Assembly (NCBI GenBank): GCA_027604685.1
Contig: JADHYX010000015.1
Location: forward strand, 57,746-121,745
Length of the DNA stretch: 64,000 bases
Source: Lobulomyces angularis
Lineage: Eukaryota; Chytridiomycota; Chytridiomycetes; Lobulomycetales; Lobulomycetaceae
Direction: 5' to 3'
Part shown: in pieces, positions 11,301-23,913 of the stretch
Layout of the letters: every line of letters begins with the position of its first letter
How positions within the stretch are numbered: position 1 is the first letter of the stretch
Notes under the pieces: model-generated
Told to the model about the DNA's origin: nothing
The model's input: only the letters and a program-made list of their open reading frames with translations
Database searches by the model: none
Program-made: the position numbers and the translations under genes

Positions 11301-14244
11301 GAAAATTGGCACATTGAAAAAAGGTAAGAAGTTGTAGAAACGCTTTTAATTTTGTAGTGAAATACCACATGATTTGGTTTCTATGAAAACAATTACAAAG
11401 CATGAAATGAAATTAAGAAAGTTGGCAATGATGCAAGTAAATTTTTAAAAAAAATAACTTTACAGTTTTTCTTATTTGTGTATTTGCTTCATTTTCCAAA
11501 GAGAAGAACAAAAAGATTATTTTTAGCAAGAGAGAGAAACATTTTTGAGATAGCAAAAGAGTTTGAAGACACTGCAAAATTTTCTGAAACTGTATTTGAA
11601 TTACACCTAGAAAGCAAAAAAAAGAAAAAAATGCAGTTCGCTGAAGATGATGAAAATGTGGATACATTTGATTATGATTTTGAACTGTTTAGTAAATACG
11701 GAAAGCGTTCAAAAAGGATTTCACAAAACGATGATGATAAAATACATTCTGATTTAGTTAACAATGAACAAATCTTGGAAAGCCTAAAAACACAAATAAA
11801 TACAAAAAAGGTTTAATTTTTTTAATTTTACATATTTTTTTACTGGTAAACTTTTCACAAAAGAAAACGAAAGCAGAGGAGATTGTTGAAAATTTTTATT
11901 TAAGAAGAAGAAACAAAAATGCAAGACCAGTTATAAAAAATTTCTTAGAGAAAAAAACGGCTTATTTTCTTCCACCAATAATAATACGATCACAAGACGA
12001 GGAACATTTAGAAACTGATATGAATGCTAAAAAGTATCTTCTACTTGACAGAGCCAAAGACTTAGAAATGAGTGGAGAGGATGTTCAAAAGAGGATAGAG
12101 TTAGAAAAAAAGCTTTTAGAAAAACCAAAAGTGGATGTCGTGATAAAAAGACAACAAAAAATGATGCTAAGAAAAATGTATGGAGGCAGAGAATTTTCAA
12201 ATTCAAGAGTTAGTCAAAGCATTGAAGCTGACCCTAGAAAATCAAAAGTTACCAAAAATAAACCTTTACATGTAGAAAACAATGAAGGTTATACAAAAGG
12301 TAAGTTATCTAAAGCGTTACTGGATAAGGTAAAGCAGCGGAGGGAAGAGTTGTTATTAAAAGAAATGGCAAGTAAAACTAATAAAACCAATAAAATCAAT
12401 GATGCAGTACTTGAATCCGGAACAGAAAAAGAAAAAGAAGCTAGTACATTGCTGACTGAGGAAGATGATTTTCTGTTAGAAAGATTCAAAGAAAACGGAG
12501 AAAACTTAAAATCCAATTCTGACATGTCGGAAAATTGTTTGACTAACCATATAAAAACTAGCGTATTTCATGATACTTATTCTTCGGATGAACATAATGC
12601 GAAAAAAGCGGAAGTTAAATACAGAAGCTCTACTGTCAGAGAAAGTGTTCTTCACAAACATAAAAAATTTGTTCCTAATTCAAAAAGTGATACTGATTCA
12701 GATAATGAAACAGTTATTTCTTCATTAGACAGTTATGAGAGCTCAGATGGAGAGACAGAGAGAAGGGAAAATGAAATTAAAAGAAAAGTTATGAACGAAA
12801 AGCTTCAAGAGGAAGAGCGACTCAGTAATATCCAAAAAGCTAAAGAAGAAAGGGAAAAAAAAGAATTCGAAAAAATAAGAGAGAAAAAGTTGGCAGATAA
12901 AGCCACTTTAGAAAAACTTAAAGATAGAGATAAAGAGCTGAAAATGAAAAGAGAAAAGCATCTCGAATCTCTACGAAAAAAATTAATTAATACTCCTGTA
13001 TTTTCTAAAAAGGAAACATTACCAGTAGTTAAAAATGTGGAAAAAGATATTACAATACTTGATATTGTATCTAAGACTTTGGAAGAGCCGGTTAAGAATA
13101 AAAATAGACCTAGAGCACCTAGTATCTGCCAGAAAGTGGATATTAAACCAAATAAGGTATTGTTTTCAGGAGAGTATCTAGAGGCAGAAAAAAAAACTTG
13201 GGTAAACAATGAAATCACCAGTCTAAGTTTATTATCTTTTTAGGGATTACTAAAAAGTATAATAGGAAATAACTCTGAGGCTGAAGTTGTTAATAAAAGC
13301 AAGTTATCCAAAATTGAGTCATTGGCTAAAGATTTTGAAACAAAAGTTTGGTATTACTCCAATAAAAACTTGAATTTACGATTAACTTTTAAATCTTTAA
13401 TTATTTAAGGTTTCCTGGAATGGGGGTTTTTATATGATTATTTAACATTGCAAATGCTTACTTCAAATTATTTTTTTAGGGAAGAGAAATCAATTTAGAA
13501 AATATCGTAGATGTTTTACTAATTGTCTTAGACACAGGATATTGGAGAGAAAAAATTGAAGCAGCAACTGCCGTTAGATCCATATATTATACTTTTAAAG
13601 AAGATTTTAAAAACCCAAAGCAAACCATTTTAAACCCTTTGATCGATCATCTCGATGACGATTCACCTAAAGTTAGGTTTGTTGACACATGAAACTTCAT
13701 TTTTTACTGTATTAGGGCGGATCTTTGTCGCCAAATTGGCAAATTAGGAATGTTTGATGATAATGCACTCATAGCATTGATACGCAGATTAAAAGACAAA
13801 GAAATTGCAGTAAGGAATGCAGCATTTGATGCACTTGATTCTTTTGGTATTTTGCTGATTTATAACAACTTAATTTAACTTGTAAATTTAAGGTATAAGT
13901 ACAAAAATGGAATTGACTGGAATAATATCAAAATTAAATCTGTACCCAACCCAAGAGTTTAGCAAAAAGTCAAATTCCTCTTGGCTGGATGTAATAATAT
14001 ATACAAAATATGATGTAATTGTTTATAATTTATTAAAAAGGTTCTACTTGCAAAGCTTAAAAAAGATGAAAAAGATGAAATCATTCTTCACAACATACAA
14101 TGTGAACAATGGCAGAAATACATTTATGATTTAAATATTGATTTTGGAACAAGACCTAGCACAGTACATTCAACAGCCACCTTTTTGCCTTTGGTAAATA
14201 ATGAAAAAAATTTAGTGATTATAGATGAATGTAATGTAAAATAA
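8349..14244 (+). CDS. Giant WD40-HEAT protein, WDR87/WDR97 family (copy A)
   Basis: ATG at 8349 gives MLEETFKSNLKDLKSL. A family-specific N-terminus follows (LSWKSVKKAISLNIPKS; ITIPHGFQLQKQI; KVIFWDN), then about 12-14 WD40-like blades to about 11.3 kb: YLITGSKDGTVKVWNNSGYL, FILSASLDGSICLWNIDLG, RILAAGLDGSLRLISPVTGS, IISGGRDNCIKIWSI, FVTSSSDGTIKIWDGIEN, then NERGDIMIGVGDEICLV and QDYLPYNLQQYIL. A 600-residue charged, Lys/Glu-rich coiled-coil linker follows (about 11.5-13.2 kb), then EYLEAEKKTW, FPGMG and C-terminal HEAT-like helices (IEAATAVRSIYYTF, DDDSPKVRADLCRQIGKLGM, IALIRRLKDKEIAVRNAAFD). The order WD40 - linker - HEAT matches vertebrate WDR87/WDR97, linked to cilia and sperm flagella. 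Roughly 1600-1700 aa, over 15 small introns. A paralogue lies at 16.4-22.5 kb. Stop TAA at 14242. Precise role unknown. Confidence 0.82.
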
Positions 14245-14342
14245 GGTTTTATTTCTCCACAAAAATCAATAAAACGTATTGATGTATGATACAAATAATA
14301 CATATTTCGTAACGCAATTAAAATAAAAATAGTTCATACAAA

Positions 14343-15789
14343 TTAATTTTCCAAAAAATTTTTTATACTTTTGAAAGCTTTGTCAGATTGTTCTAACCAA
14401 AAAAAAAGCTGAAAGTCGTGAAACATATTTTCAAACACTTCTAATTTTAACAAATTTCCTCTATTAGCGCTGTTATACTTTTTGGCAAATTCCATACTAT
14501 CATCCAGTAAAGCTTCACCACCTCCAACTTGCAAAAGCGTTTTTGGAAAGTTATTAAATTTTGAATTTATAGGGGATATTAAAGGATGATCCACTAGTAC
14601 TTTGAGATGCTCCAGTCTTTTCTCCAATTCCGTATATGAACAGATCTTATTATACTTATGAGACCCAAAAATATACATTAGGGATGGGTGTTGGGGACTA
14701 TCTTCAGAGTAAATAACTTTTGAAGTCAAGTCAGATACAGTCTGAGGAAGAAAGCAAGTCTTAGCGTTTCTCGTCCAACTGGAACTTTTTCCTGAAAGAT
14801 CCAACCAAGGAGACATCAATACTGCTTTAGCTGGAGGTTTCTAAAACTATTTTTTAAAATGAAAATTTTATATTTATTTTACAAATAGCAAATTTCCATC
14901 AACTTTGCAATAATTAATCAATACACTTAACAACGCTACACTTAACCCTCCACCAGCACTATCACCTGTAAAAATTCAACAAGTTAATTTCTAAAAAAAT
15001 TAACTTTTACCCATAATAATAACATCTTCAGGAGAATAAATTGTCTTTTTCTGTTCTTCGCTTTCTTCAATAAACAACGAAGATTTTGTTTCTGTCAAAT
15101 AAATATAAGCAGCCAATGCATCATTTAATGCAGAAGGGAATGGGTATTCTATAGTGGAATTAACTAAAGCCATTTTTATAGTTACCTGGTGCCAATCTGT
15201 ACTCTACAAAACAAACTTCTGTAGAAGGGAGGTAAGATAACAACTTACATAGAAATGTACGATATATTGCTGAATTGCCAAATACGTAGCTACCACCATG
15301 CAGGAATAATACAATTTTTTTTTTGGGTAAATCATCTTTTTTTTTTATAAATTCCAAATTCAAGAGTTGCTCTTCACCAACGTTGAAAATGTCAAAGTTG
15401 GATAATTTAACGCCGTCTTTTGTAGAATTCCTCAAATATATGTCCTCTAAACGAATAACTTCTTTCCTATTTAGTCGCAAACTTAACTTTTCAGAGGTAT
15501 AACCTATAAAAACATTACAGTTTTTTTTAAAAAGAACCAAAGTTTTACCAGGAATTTTGATATCAAATTTAGCAAAAATATTATCAATATTTCTTAAAAT
15601 AGAAAGGGAAATCCCTTTTGTAAACATTAACTTTTGAAAGTTAAACAAAACTCTAGTGGAAAATGGTAAGAAATCTTTTTTGTCTTCAATATTTGAACTA
15701 ATATTTGAGTAAAAACGAATTTCACATTTCCTAAGCCTATTGTAAGCAAAACCGTGGATTTTGAATTTGCAGATAGTTGATTTGAACAT
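14343..15789 (-). CDS. Alpha/beta hydrolase of the hormone-sensitive-lipase type (esterase/lipase)
   Basis: The core has the HSL-family oxyanion motif KKIVLFLHGGSYVFGNS, then VCFVEYRLAP, a spliced nucleophile elbow GDSAGGGLSVALLSVL, PAKAVLMSPWLDLSGKSSSW, an acid region LLQVGGGEALLDDS and a histidine in MFHDFQLFFW. The Ser-Asp-His triad is therefore complete. Fungal relatives hydrolyse acyl or steryl esters (Say1-like); substrate cannot be assigned. ATG at 15789 gives MFKSTICKFKIHGF, with RKCEIRFYSN soon after: Arg/Lys-rich with an FYS tail that looks like a mitochondrial presequence. No in-frame ATG exists upstream before a stop. About 430 aa, four exons. The gene lies between the two WDR97-like paralogues on the opposite strand, 98 bases from the end of copy A. 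Confidence 0.85.
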
Positions 15790-16399
15790 CAATTGCCTAA
15801 TATTTTTGCAACCAAAATTTTGGACATCATTCTGAATAATATGTTGCACAAATTTGTTTAATACATTGTAATCATTACCACAATTTTCTAATAAATTTTG
15901 GATATAGAAAATGTATTTCCTTTTACCTCAATATCTTTTCCTTTTTTTGTAACTATTTTGTAAGTTTTGTGTAAATAAACTTATTTATAAGATGATAATG
16001 TTAAAATTAATTATCTAGATTGGGGTTCACTAAGAGTCTTGGAAGTTTATTTTTTTTAAGTTTCTTATTTATTCTTTGATTTTGTACTGCAATAAATTAA
16101 TAATCTTATTTACTCTTACATATTACTTCTTCTATGATCCATTGTGTTTGTTATTTCTAATTTTTAGTTGTAAATTAGTTTAAGCTTATTTTTTATTTAG
16201 TCCTTTAAGCGACCATGCTTAAAATGCTGGCACTTCTATTGTATGTATATTAGGTAACATTATTGTTGATATTGTTTTTTTTCATCTTCATCCAATATAT
16301 GATATATTATTGTATTTACAAATGAAAAAATGCCCTGATTGGTTAATTTTTTATATAGATGCTTAAAGCCATAATAAATAATTCATAAACTATCTAAAT
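15790..16399. other. Divergent intergenic region
   Basis: 610 bases between the hydrolase start and the second WDR97-like start. T-rich, with no supported reading frame; presumed to hold two divergent promoters. Confidence 0.6.
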
Positions 16400-19300
16400 A
16401 TGCCAGACTTAAAACTGGGTAGTAGTGAATTATTCAACAAGAAAATTAAAGATTTTGATTCTGCTGAAGATCTCCATAATAACTATGATGATTCCTTATC
16501 AATAATTCCATGGATATCTGTTAAAAAGTGTATTTCATCAAGCTTACCAAAGTCTTTACTACCTGTAATACCAGTTAATGTCGATGCAACTCCAAAGAGT
16601 AGAACTTTGATTGTAAAAAAAGATACACAAACCCACGCACAATCCATAACACTCCCACATGGATTTCAATTACAAAAACAAATATTCAATGTAAGCCACG
16701 ACCATACTTTGTCAAATATTATATTTTGGGATACGGCAATAGTAGATACTTTCTCCACCTTAGATTCGAGAAATTGCTCTGTCATTAGAGGTTCAACTAA
16801 AGTATTAAACTTTCTTATTTCTAACGAGTCACAGCAACAGAAAGCTGACGATAAAAACAATGGCTGTACAGGTCTAAATAATTGGATTTATTGTTCCAAA
16901 TGGAAATGTTTAATTGCATCAACTACACACTTAGAACTAAAAATTTTGGATTGTAACATGAAAGTATTAACATCTACTTCAAGTTTTAAACCCGTATTGA
17001 GGTAAATTTTAAATATTATCATTTGCTTTTAATTTTTCTCTAGCTTGGAATTTGCAAATGGCTGTGAAGAATTAATTGCAGGTTGTGTAAACAGTATCAG
17101 GGTATTATAAATTTTGTTATTCAATTTTGAACTTACTGCCATTAGATTTATAGATTTAAAAGACTTGCTGTGAGGTTTTTTATTTTGTTTAAACAACTTT
17201 CTTTCTAATACTTCCACTAATAGAGGAAGATACATTCAAACGTTTGCTAACACTAGACTAGTAATTGATGATTTTGGAGGGGACGAGTGTTGGGTAAAAT
17301 TGTGTTTTTAAGAATAAGGTTTTCATAATTGTAGGTGACAAAAACATTGTTACATGAACCCACCGGAAAGTTGTACGCATCTGTAGAAAATCACTTGTAT
17401 GTAAGTAAACAATTCTTTAAGATATTTTTAGTTATGTAATAGATATTTGATTTTAACACTGGCGAGAAATTGAATTGCATGAAAAATATCCATGTTCTCT
17501 CCATAACCAGTCTGTTATACTGCGAAGGAGTTCAGTATCTCGTCACTGGATCGAAAGATGGGTGCAGTAAGGACAATTTAGAAGTTAATTTATTCCATTT
17601 CATTAGTTAAGGTTTGGAATAATAATGGGTACCTCGTTCATACTTTAAAAGATCAACTAAGTATTACCTCCCTGTTGCATCAACCAGATATAAGTAATAA
17701 GAAGAGTATAAAACTGCTCCAGTTGCAACAGCAGCAACAAAATTTTATATTGTCTTCAAGTCTTGATGGTTCAGTTTGTTTGTGGGATATTGATAGTGGT
17801 GCTTTACTTAATAAGTAAAAAGAATCATTTTTTTGAAAATCTTAATCAATGCACTACTAAGAATGGAATCAGCGAATGAGTGCGTAGGAATGGGAAAGTT
17901 GAAAAAAGATTTCTTTTTTTATTTTTCAAAATCCAGTATTTATATTTATAATATAACAAAAGGTATTTAAATAGCTATGTTGAAGAATATGTTATTAATT
18001 TTTTTTTTTTTTTTCAGCGTGGCAAACTTTCTCAACATTGAGGTAACTAAATAAAAATTTTATGTTGTTTTCATAATCAATTCTTAAGGTCCAGTGGAAT
18101 ACAAATTACTCGATGTTATAATGGCAGTGGAGCAGCAAGACTACTGGTTGTTGCTATTGACGGATCATTACGTTTAATATCTCCCTTGAGCGGTTCTATT
18201 TTAATGACTGGCCTACCTGTAATGGAAGACTTTGAACCTGTTACCGCTGTGTATAATATTAACTTTGGTAATTAAAGTATTGTCAATAACTAATTTTTCC
18301 AGATAAAATATGGTTATTACTGAAAAATGGTAACGTTGCAATGTATGACTGCTCATCAAATCCAATGAGTATATCTGGGCAATGGCTTAACCTTAATAAT
18401 ACAGGAGATAAGTGCACTCAATTAGTTTTGTATGAACATACATCCACTGCAATGAGAACTTTAAAATTGATGGATACATATACTATATTTGGGGCAACAG
18501 AAGCAGGTCAAATAGTAGCATTTGAAAATGATGGAAAACAGCATCTCCTCGTGCAAGTAATTAATAATTTCCCAGTAATTATAAAAATTCCAAAAATTAA
18601 GGCACATACTGCAAAAATATCATCACTTATACTGGATAAAAAAAGAAACCAATTGATCAGTAGCAGTTGCGATAACAGTATCAAAATTTGGTCTATCAAG
18701 TGCCAACAAGTGTCCCACGCATCTCATCAACCATTTATACTTCGATTAGTTTTAGTAATACCTTTACTTGATTCCCCAACAAGAATGGCACTAAATAATA
18801 TATCAGATTTTTCCAACTTGTTGGCAATTGTCACGGATACCTATAAAACTTTAATGATAAAAATAAATAGTGATAATTCTTATAGTGAGAAACTCCACTT
18901 TCAAGTTTTTTTTTTTATCTTTTGTTCAAGGTACATTTAAGGATCACACTAATGACGAAAATCACATCAGAGAGGTTACTTGTGTTGCAGGGAATAACGT
19001 TTTAAATATATTCGTAACTTCTTCATATGATGGTACTATCAAAGTTTGGGATGGCCTAGAAAATGTGTTAATCAGGTTGCATAAAAATTCGAAAATTAAT
19101 TAAGGTAACTAATATATTTATAGGGAGGTGCAGTTTAACGAAATTGTTTGGAGTGTAGAATTTGCGAATCCCAGAGGGGATATAGTGGCTGGGGTAGGAG
19201 ACGAAATAGTTTTGATCAAAGTTCAAGATTATTTACCATATCATATACAGCAATATATTTTAAATTTGGAATTTGAAGATGACCTTCTCGAAATGTCGCT

Positions 19301-22300
19301 TATGTTTGATCCTAGCCTTGACTTCTGGGATTTATACCGAAAATTACTGCAAGAAGCTGGTATTGAAGTAGAAAACTGGCATATCGATATTTGGTAATAC
19401 TTCAATTTAAAAGCACAATAAATTTAATTACCATGAATAGCGAGAATAAAAAGAATTCAGTTTCCTCAAACTTATTAAGTAAAGAAGAGCTGGAAAAGAG
19501 AATTCATGTTATTAACCAGGTAAAAAGGATAACAATTACACTTACACAATTTTTGAAACACAGAGAAGGAACAAAAGGCTATTTTTGGAAAATGAACGAA
19601 TGCATTTTGAAACTGCCAAAGACTTTGAATGTACTACTAAATTTTCCGACAATATTTTAGAACTTTCAGATGATCATAAAGAAAAAGCTTCTTGTGATTT
19701 GGAGTTAGAGGAAAGACAAAAAAGAATAGATGTATATAAAGCTAGAGCTAGAAGAAAACTTCATGATAAAAGAACAATTACCTTCAAAGATTTAATGATG
19801 GATGATGATGTAGTGCAAATTCTTAATGATAGTTCACAGCCTTCACCTGAATTAGAAGAAAATCAGCAGAATTCAGTTGGCACTAAGAAAAAAGAATGTG
19901 AATTTAAATTTATAGATGAAGTAGCCTTTGATAAGTTTAATTCAAAAAATTTTGTAAGTCATAATATTATTTTACTTATCACTGATTGAAATAGAGAGTA
20001 TCAAACAGGTTTTTAAATGGATTTAAAACTGATTTAACGAGAAAAGCTTCTATTAAATTTGAGCGAACAAGTGTTAGTAGCACTGAAAATGATGGTGTGC
20101 TCAAAAACACTAAAATCAAGTCAATTCCTGTTACTAGAAAACCTTTACTGGCTCACGCGGAATCGTTTGTATTTGATATCAATACGGTATTACCTCCCAT
20201 AGTAGCTTCAGATGCTGATCGTAAATTTCCTTGATAAATTTTGAAAACTAACATATGTTTTTAGCAAATGGCTTCAATTATGATATGCTGGATTATAAAG
20301 GCGGTTTAATACTTGATAAGCCTGCTGGTTTGAAAATGAATGGATCGGAAGTCCAAGACTTGTTAAATGCTGAAAATATCCGTGCCCAGAAATTGTTACA
20401 GGTTTCAGCAAAAGAAACGCAAAAAAAAATTGTTCAGAAATTAATGTCAACTGGTAGTATGCCAAATTCAAATCGTATCAAAGACGTTAATGAAGAATTA
20501 CTTAACAGTGGGGAGAGGAAGAGAAAAAGTAAACTAAGTGAAAAATTTAAAGGAGCTCTTAAGTTCGATAATCAAAAAGAGGAATTGAATCGCCCCAAAA
20601 CTCTTTCAAAAGCATTATATGAAAGAATTCAACAAAAAAAAAGGGAACTGGCCTTAAAGGAAACTGGTGAAGGACATTCTTATGTAGAAGAAGATTTAAC
20701 AAATTTTTCTACGAGTTTCAAAGATTCAATGTTAAAAAAGGAAACTATTGATAATAATGTGGTGTTTTCAGGTCCACCTATTTCGGTGGAGAAAAAGCTT
20801 GTGGAACTTCCTGTTAAAAATCAAGATGATCAGCCTGACTCACCGGATATGAAAGAAATAGAAAATAATGATAATAACAGCGAGGAAGGCTATGTTTCAG
20901 ATAAATCAGAACCGCATGTGATTAAGTCAAAAATGGTTCCAGTGTTAAAAGTTTCAAAGAAAGTTGCAATTAAGAAAAGGAAGAGAGCACCAGGAACAGA
21001 ATACATTCTGACATCCTCCGATTCTGATACTGATTCAACCTTGGACTCTGTTGAGTCTGAAGAAGAAATTATTTCCAACCATTCTTCAGAACACAACCAA
21101 GTATTAGGGTTAGCCGAAAAAAATTTGTTGCTTGCACAATATCGAGAGCAAGAAAGAAGAAAATTAGAAAAAATTAAAAAGAGAAACAAAGAATCCAAGG
21201 TAAAAGAGAAATTGATAAAACCAATGATAAAACAAGTTGATAAAATGGAAGACGGGAACCTCATGAAAAATACTTCAAGTGAAACGAAAAACGCCAAATC
21301 TTTAGAGCAAACTAATTTCACGAATAGAAATGACAATTTAGACAATTCATTTAATGGCACAGATAATCGCGAATCGTTATTTTTTGAGAAGGAAGAATTC
21401 AGCGGAAAGAGGTCAGCTGCACGAGAAAACCTTGAATCTTTAGAAAGATCCAAAAATTCTTTGGAAGTTAGCTGCGGAAAAGTAGGTAGAAGTCTACCAA
21501 AAGAATACCTTGAAGCGGAAAAAGAATCTTGGCAATTCTTGAAAACTATTGCTGTAGAAAAGATGAAGGGCTTGCGCCAATTAACAAACGAAACGGTTTT
21601 TAAAGAAGTTTATAAAGAAATTGAAAAAAAAGCATGGTTTCCAGGATTGGGGGTATTTTAAATTTTATTGTTAAATTTTGGACTCAGTTGTTGTTAGGAT
21701 AAAGAAGTCAACTTAGAGAACATAGTAGAGGTTTTATTTAAAGTACTGGATACTGGATTTTGGAAAGAAAAAATTGAAGCAAGCAATGCAATCCATTCGA
21801 TATACTGCACATTTAAGGAAGACTTTTGTAACGCCGAAAGTAAAATTTTGAGGTAAAGCATATCATTGTAGATAAATTATTTATTGTATAAGGCCATTAA
21901 TTGAACACACAATGGATGACTCACCAAAAGTTAGGGCCAATATATGTTGTCAAATTGGAAAAATTGCCATTTACGATGAATGCGCCATAGCAGCATTAAT
22001 ATCAAGGTTAAAGGACAAAGAAAAATTAGTTAGAGAAAGTGCCAAAGCAGCCTTGGAGTGTTTTGGAATATTTGGTAAATTGCAATTAAAGGAAACGATG
22101 ATGGGTTTGAACATTTTAAAATCTGATAAGAAATTTGACACGCACTCAGACTGGCTTGATGTAAAGAAAACATTAAATATTTAAAAAACGCTTATTATCC
22201 CATTATTTAATTTTTAAGATACTACTCAAGAAATTAAAAAAAAAGGAAAGGGAAGACATCAAATTTCAAAATTCTGCTTGTTACGGATGGAGAAGAAATT

Positions 22301-22476
22301 TTACCGAGTACGATTTTGGCAGTGAAAGACCAACTACAAATCAAATAACGTTAAATTTTCTTCCTAGTTTAGTAGCAAATACTTCATCGAAAGTAATTAA
22401 AAAATGTTCTTCCGAAGAGGATTTGAGTCTGCCAAAAATAGCAAAAAGTTACTTAGCAATGAAGGATAGTCTGTAG
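16400..22476 (+). CDS. Giant WD40-HEAT protein, WDR87/WDR97 family (copy B)
   Basis: ATG at 16400 gives MPDLKLGSSELFNKKIKDFD. Collinear with copy A from end to end: IIPWISVKKCISSSLPKS, ITLPHGFQLQKQI, NIIFWDTAIVDTFSTLD, YLVTGSKDG.VKVWNNNGYL, FILSSSLDGSVCLWDID, RLVVVAIDGSLRLISPLSGS, LISSSCDNSIKIWSIKCQ, FVTSSYDGTIKVWDGLEN, QDYLPYHIQQYILNLEFEDD. The charged linker (19.6-21.5 kb) is far more diverged and carries a different repertoire of acidic Ser-Asp stretches; then KEYLEAEKESWQF, FPGLG and HEAT helices (IEASNAIHSIYCTF, MDDSPKVRANICCQIGKIAI, AALISRLKDKEKLVRESAKA). The tail GWRRNFTEYDFGSERP mirrors copy A WQKYIYDLNIDFGTRP. Stop TAG at 22474. Intron positions largely match copy A, so the duplication copied a spliced-type genomic locus, not an mRNA. 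Divergence of linkers suggests an old duplication. Confidence 0.82.
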
Positions 22477-22618
22477 AAAAGATCACTTTAAAAAGTTAAT
22501 CGTTCTTATTTAAATAGATTAAATATTAATTTCAAATGTAAATATTTTTAAATTTTTTATTGAAGAATTTTTTTTTTGCATTCAATAATACTAGTTCTTT
22601 CACGAACTACCAAAAATA

Positions 22619-23667
22619 ATGGCTTCAGATGATGATTTAAAAAAAAGATTTGAAAAGTTGAAGTGCGACAATGTTAAACATCGCGATCTTCCAACGTATT
22701 GAAAAAAATATATTGTTGATTACATAACACCAAAACAATTTTATTATAAAATTCAAATATTTTAAAATTTATCACTTAATTTTGCTAGTGAAGAAGAGCT
22801 AGTAAAGCGCTTAACAAATTTAACTGGGCGTGATGTTATACCCAAAGAGATTAGTGAACATAAAAAAATTTTAAATGTAAATGAGTTCAATGATCATGAT
22901 TTAAACTCGTTGCTAAATGATAAAATTTTGCTAGATGATTTGGATATATTGTATCAAAAAGATTACCAGTAATTTCAACTTTTAACATTTATTGAATTTT
23001 GTTTGATACAGGCTGCAAACTCCAAACACACCGTTACCTACGGAAGCAATATCCCCAAAATCCAAACGATACGTAGACTTTACTGATTTAGTTTTAGGTA
23101 ATTCTAGGATTTGCCCATTTGAGTGTCTACCACTTTTTAACTCTATTTTCAGTTTCTCCAAAGTTAGCAACGCAGCCTATTGATCAAGAAGCTATTAAAT
23201 TAATTGAAGAAGCCCAGGAGGAAGTTAGATTAGAAAAGAAGTATGGTGAAATTAACAACGATGAAGCGTTTGAAGAAAGATTTAATAATTTATTTAAAAA
23301 TGATGATACTTTATCAGCAGTAGATACAAAAGTGAAGAAAAAAGTTAGTTTAAAAAATTTAGGGAGACCACCGAAAGCACCAGATGTTAAAGATTTTTTA
23401 GAGGAAAATGAGGACTGCTCTTCGTGGTGTTGTAAAGACATTTTATTATAAAACATAAAAAAAATTAAAGTAGAAAATTAGGTATTTGTAATGAAGACGC
23501 AGATGTGCGTTGCGAGGACTGTGATGATGGTAATTATATTAAAAATTTATCGGAAACGTGATTTAGCGTTTTAAATAGATCTCTATTGTTCCACTTGCTT
23601 TATGGATGGGCATTCTGATGATCTAAAATTCCACAAAAGCAAGAAATTTGTTAAAACCAATATTTGA
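22619..23667 (+). CDS. ANCHR/ZFYVE19-like abscission-checkpoint protein
   Basis: ATG at 22619 gives MASDDDLKKRFEKLKCDN, an N-terminal helix like the first MIT-interacting motif of ANCHR. Later exons give EEELVKRLTNLTGRDV, the acidic helix QEAIKLIEEAQEEVRLEKKY (a second MIM-like segment), FEERFNNLF, and a C-terminal zinc-binding B-box-like module: GICNEDADVRCEDCDDDLYC then STCFMDGHSDDLKFHKSKK, made contiguous by removing a GTAATT...AATAG intron. The Cys-x2-Cys pairs, His and final KFHKSKKFV match the end of human ZFYVE19, which lacks the FYVE domain in short homologues. In animals ANCHR holds VPS4 at the midbody to delay abscission while chromatin bridges persist. About 250 aa, five or six exons. 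The ortholog role here is inferred. Confidence 0.75.
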
Positions 23668-23913
23668 TTGTTAAAATTTGTTTTAAGATGAATAATTATC
23701 TTTTTTTTTTTTTTTAAGTAGTTGATTTTGAAACTGTAAAAATGTTTTTGTAAAATGAAGTTATAGTGTTTCTATTAAACTAAATCTATTCTATACTGTC
23801 ATTTAATTTACCTCTATATTTAAAAAAATAAAAATTTAATTAAAACAATTTATAAAAAATGCATTTTTTTTTTTTTTAATTTGTATTTTTAAGTTTATTA
23901 TTACTGATATAAA

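Noticed and set aside
12805..13218. Open frame on the minus strand opposite the WDR97-like linker (also 20890-21453)
   Set aside because: Ser/Phe/Leu-rich composition is the reverse complement of Lys/Glu/Ser-rich coiled-coil coding; not a gene.
14343..15789. Hydrolase as a broken gene (two frames)
   Set aside because: The apparent break is explained by introns; the GDSAGG exon lies between the two long frames and splices in phase.
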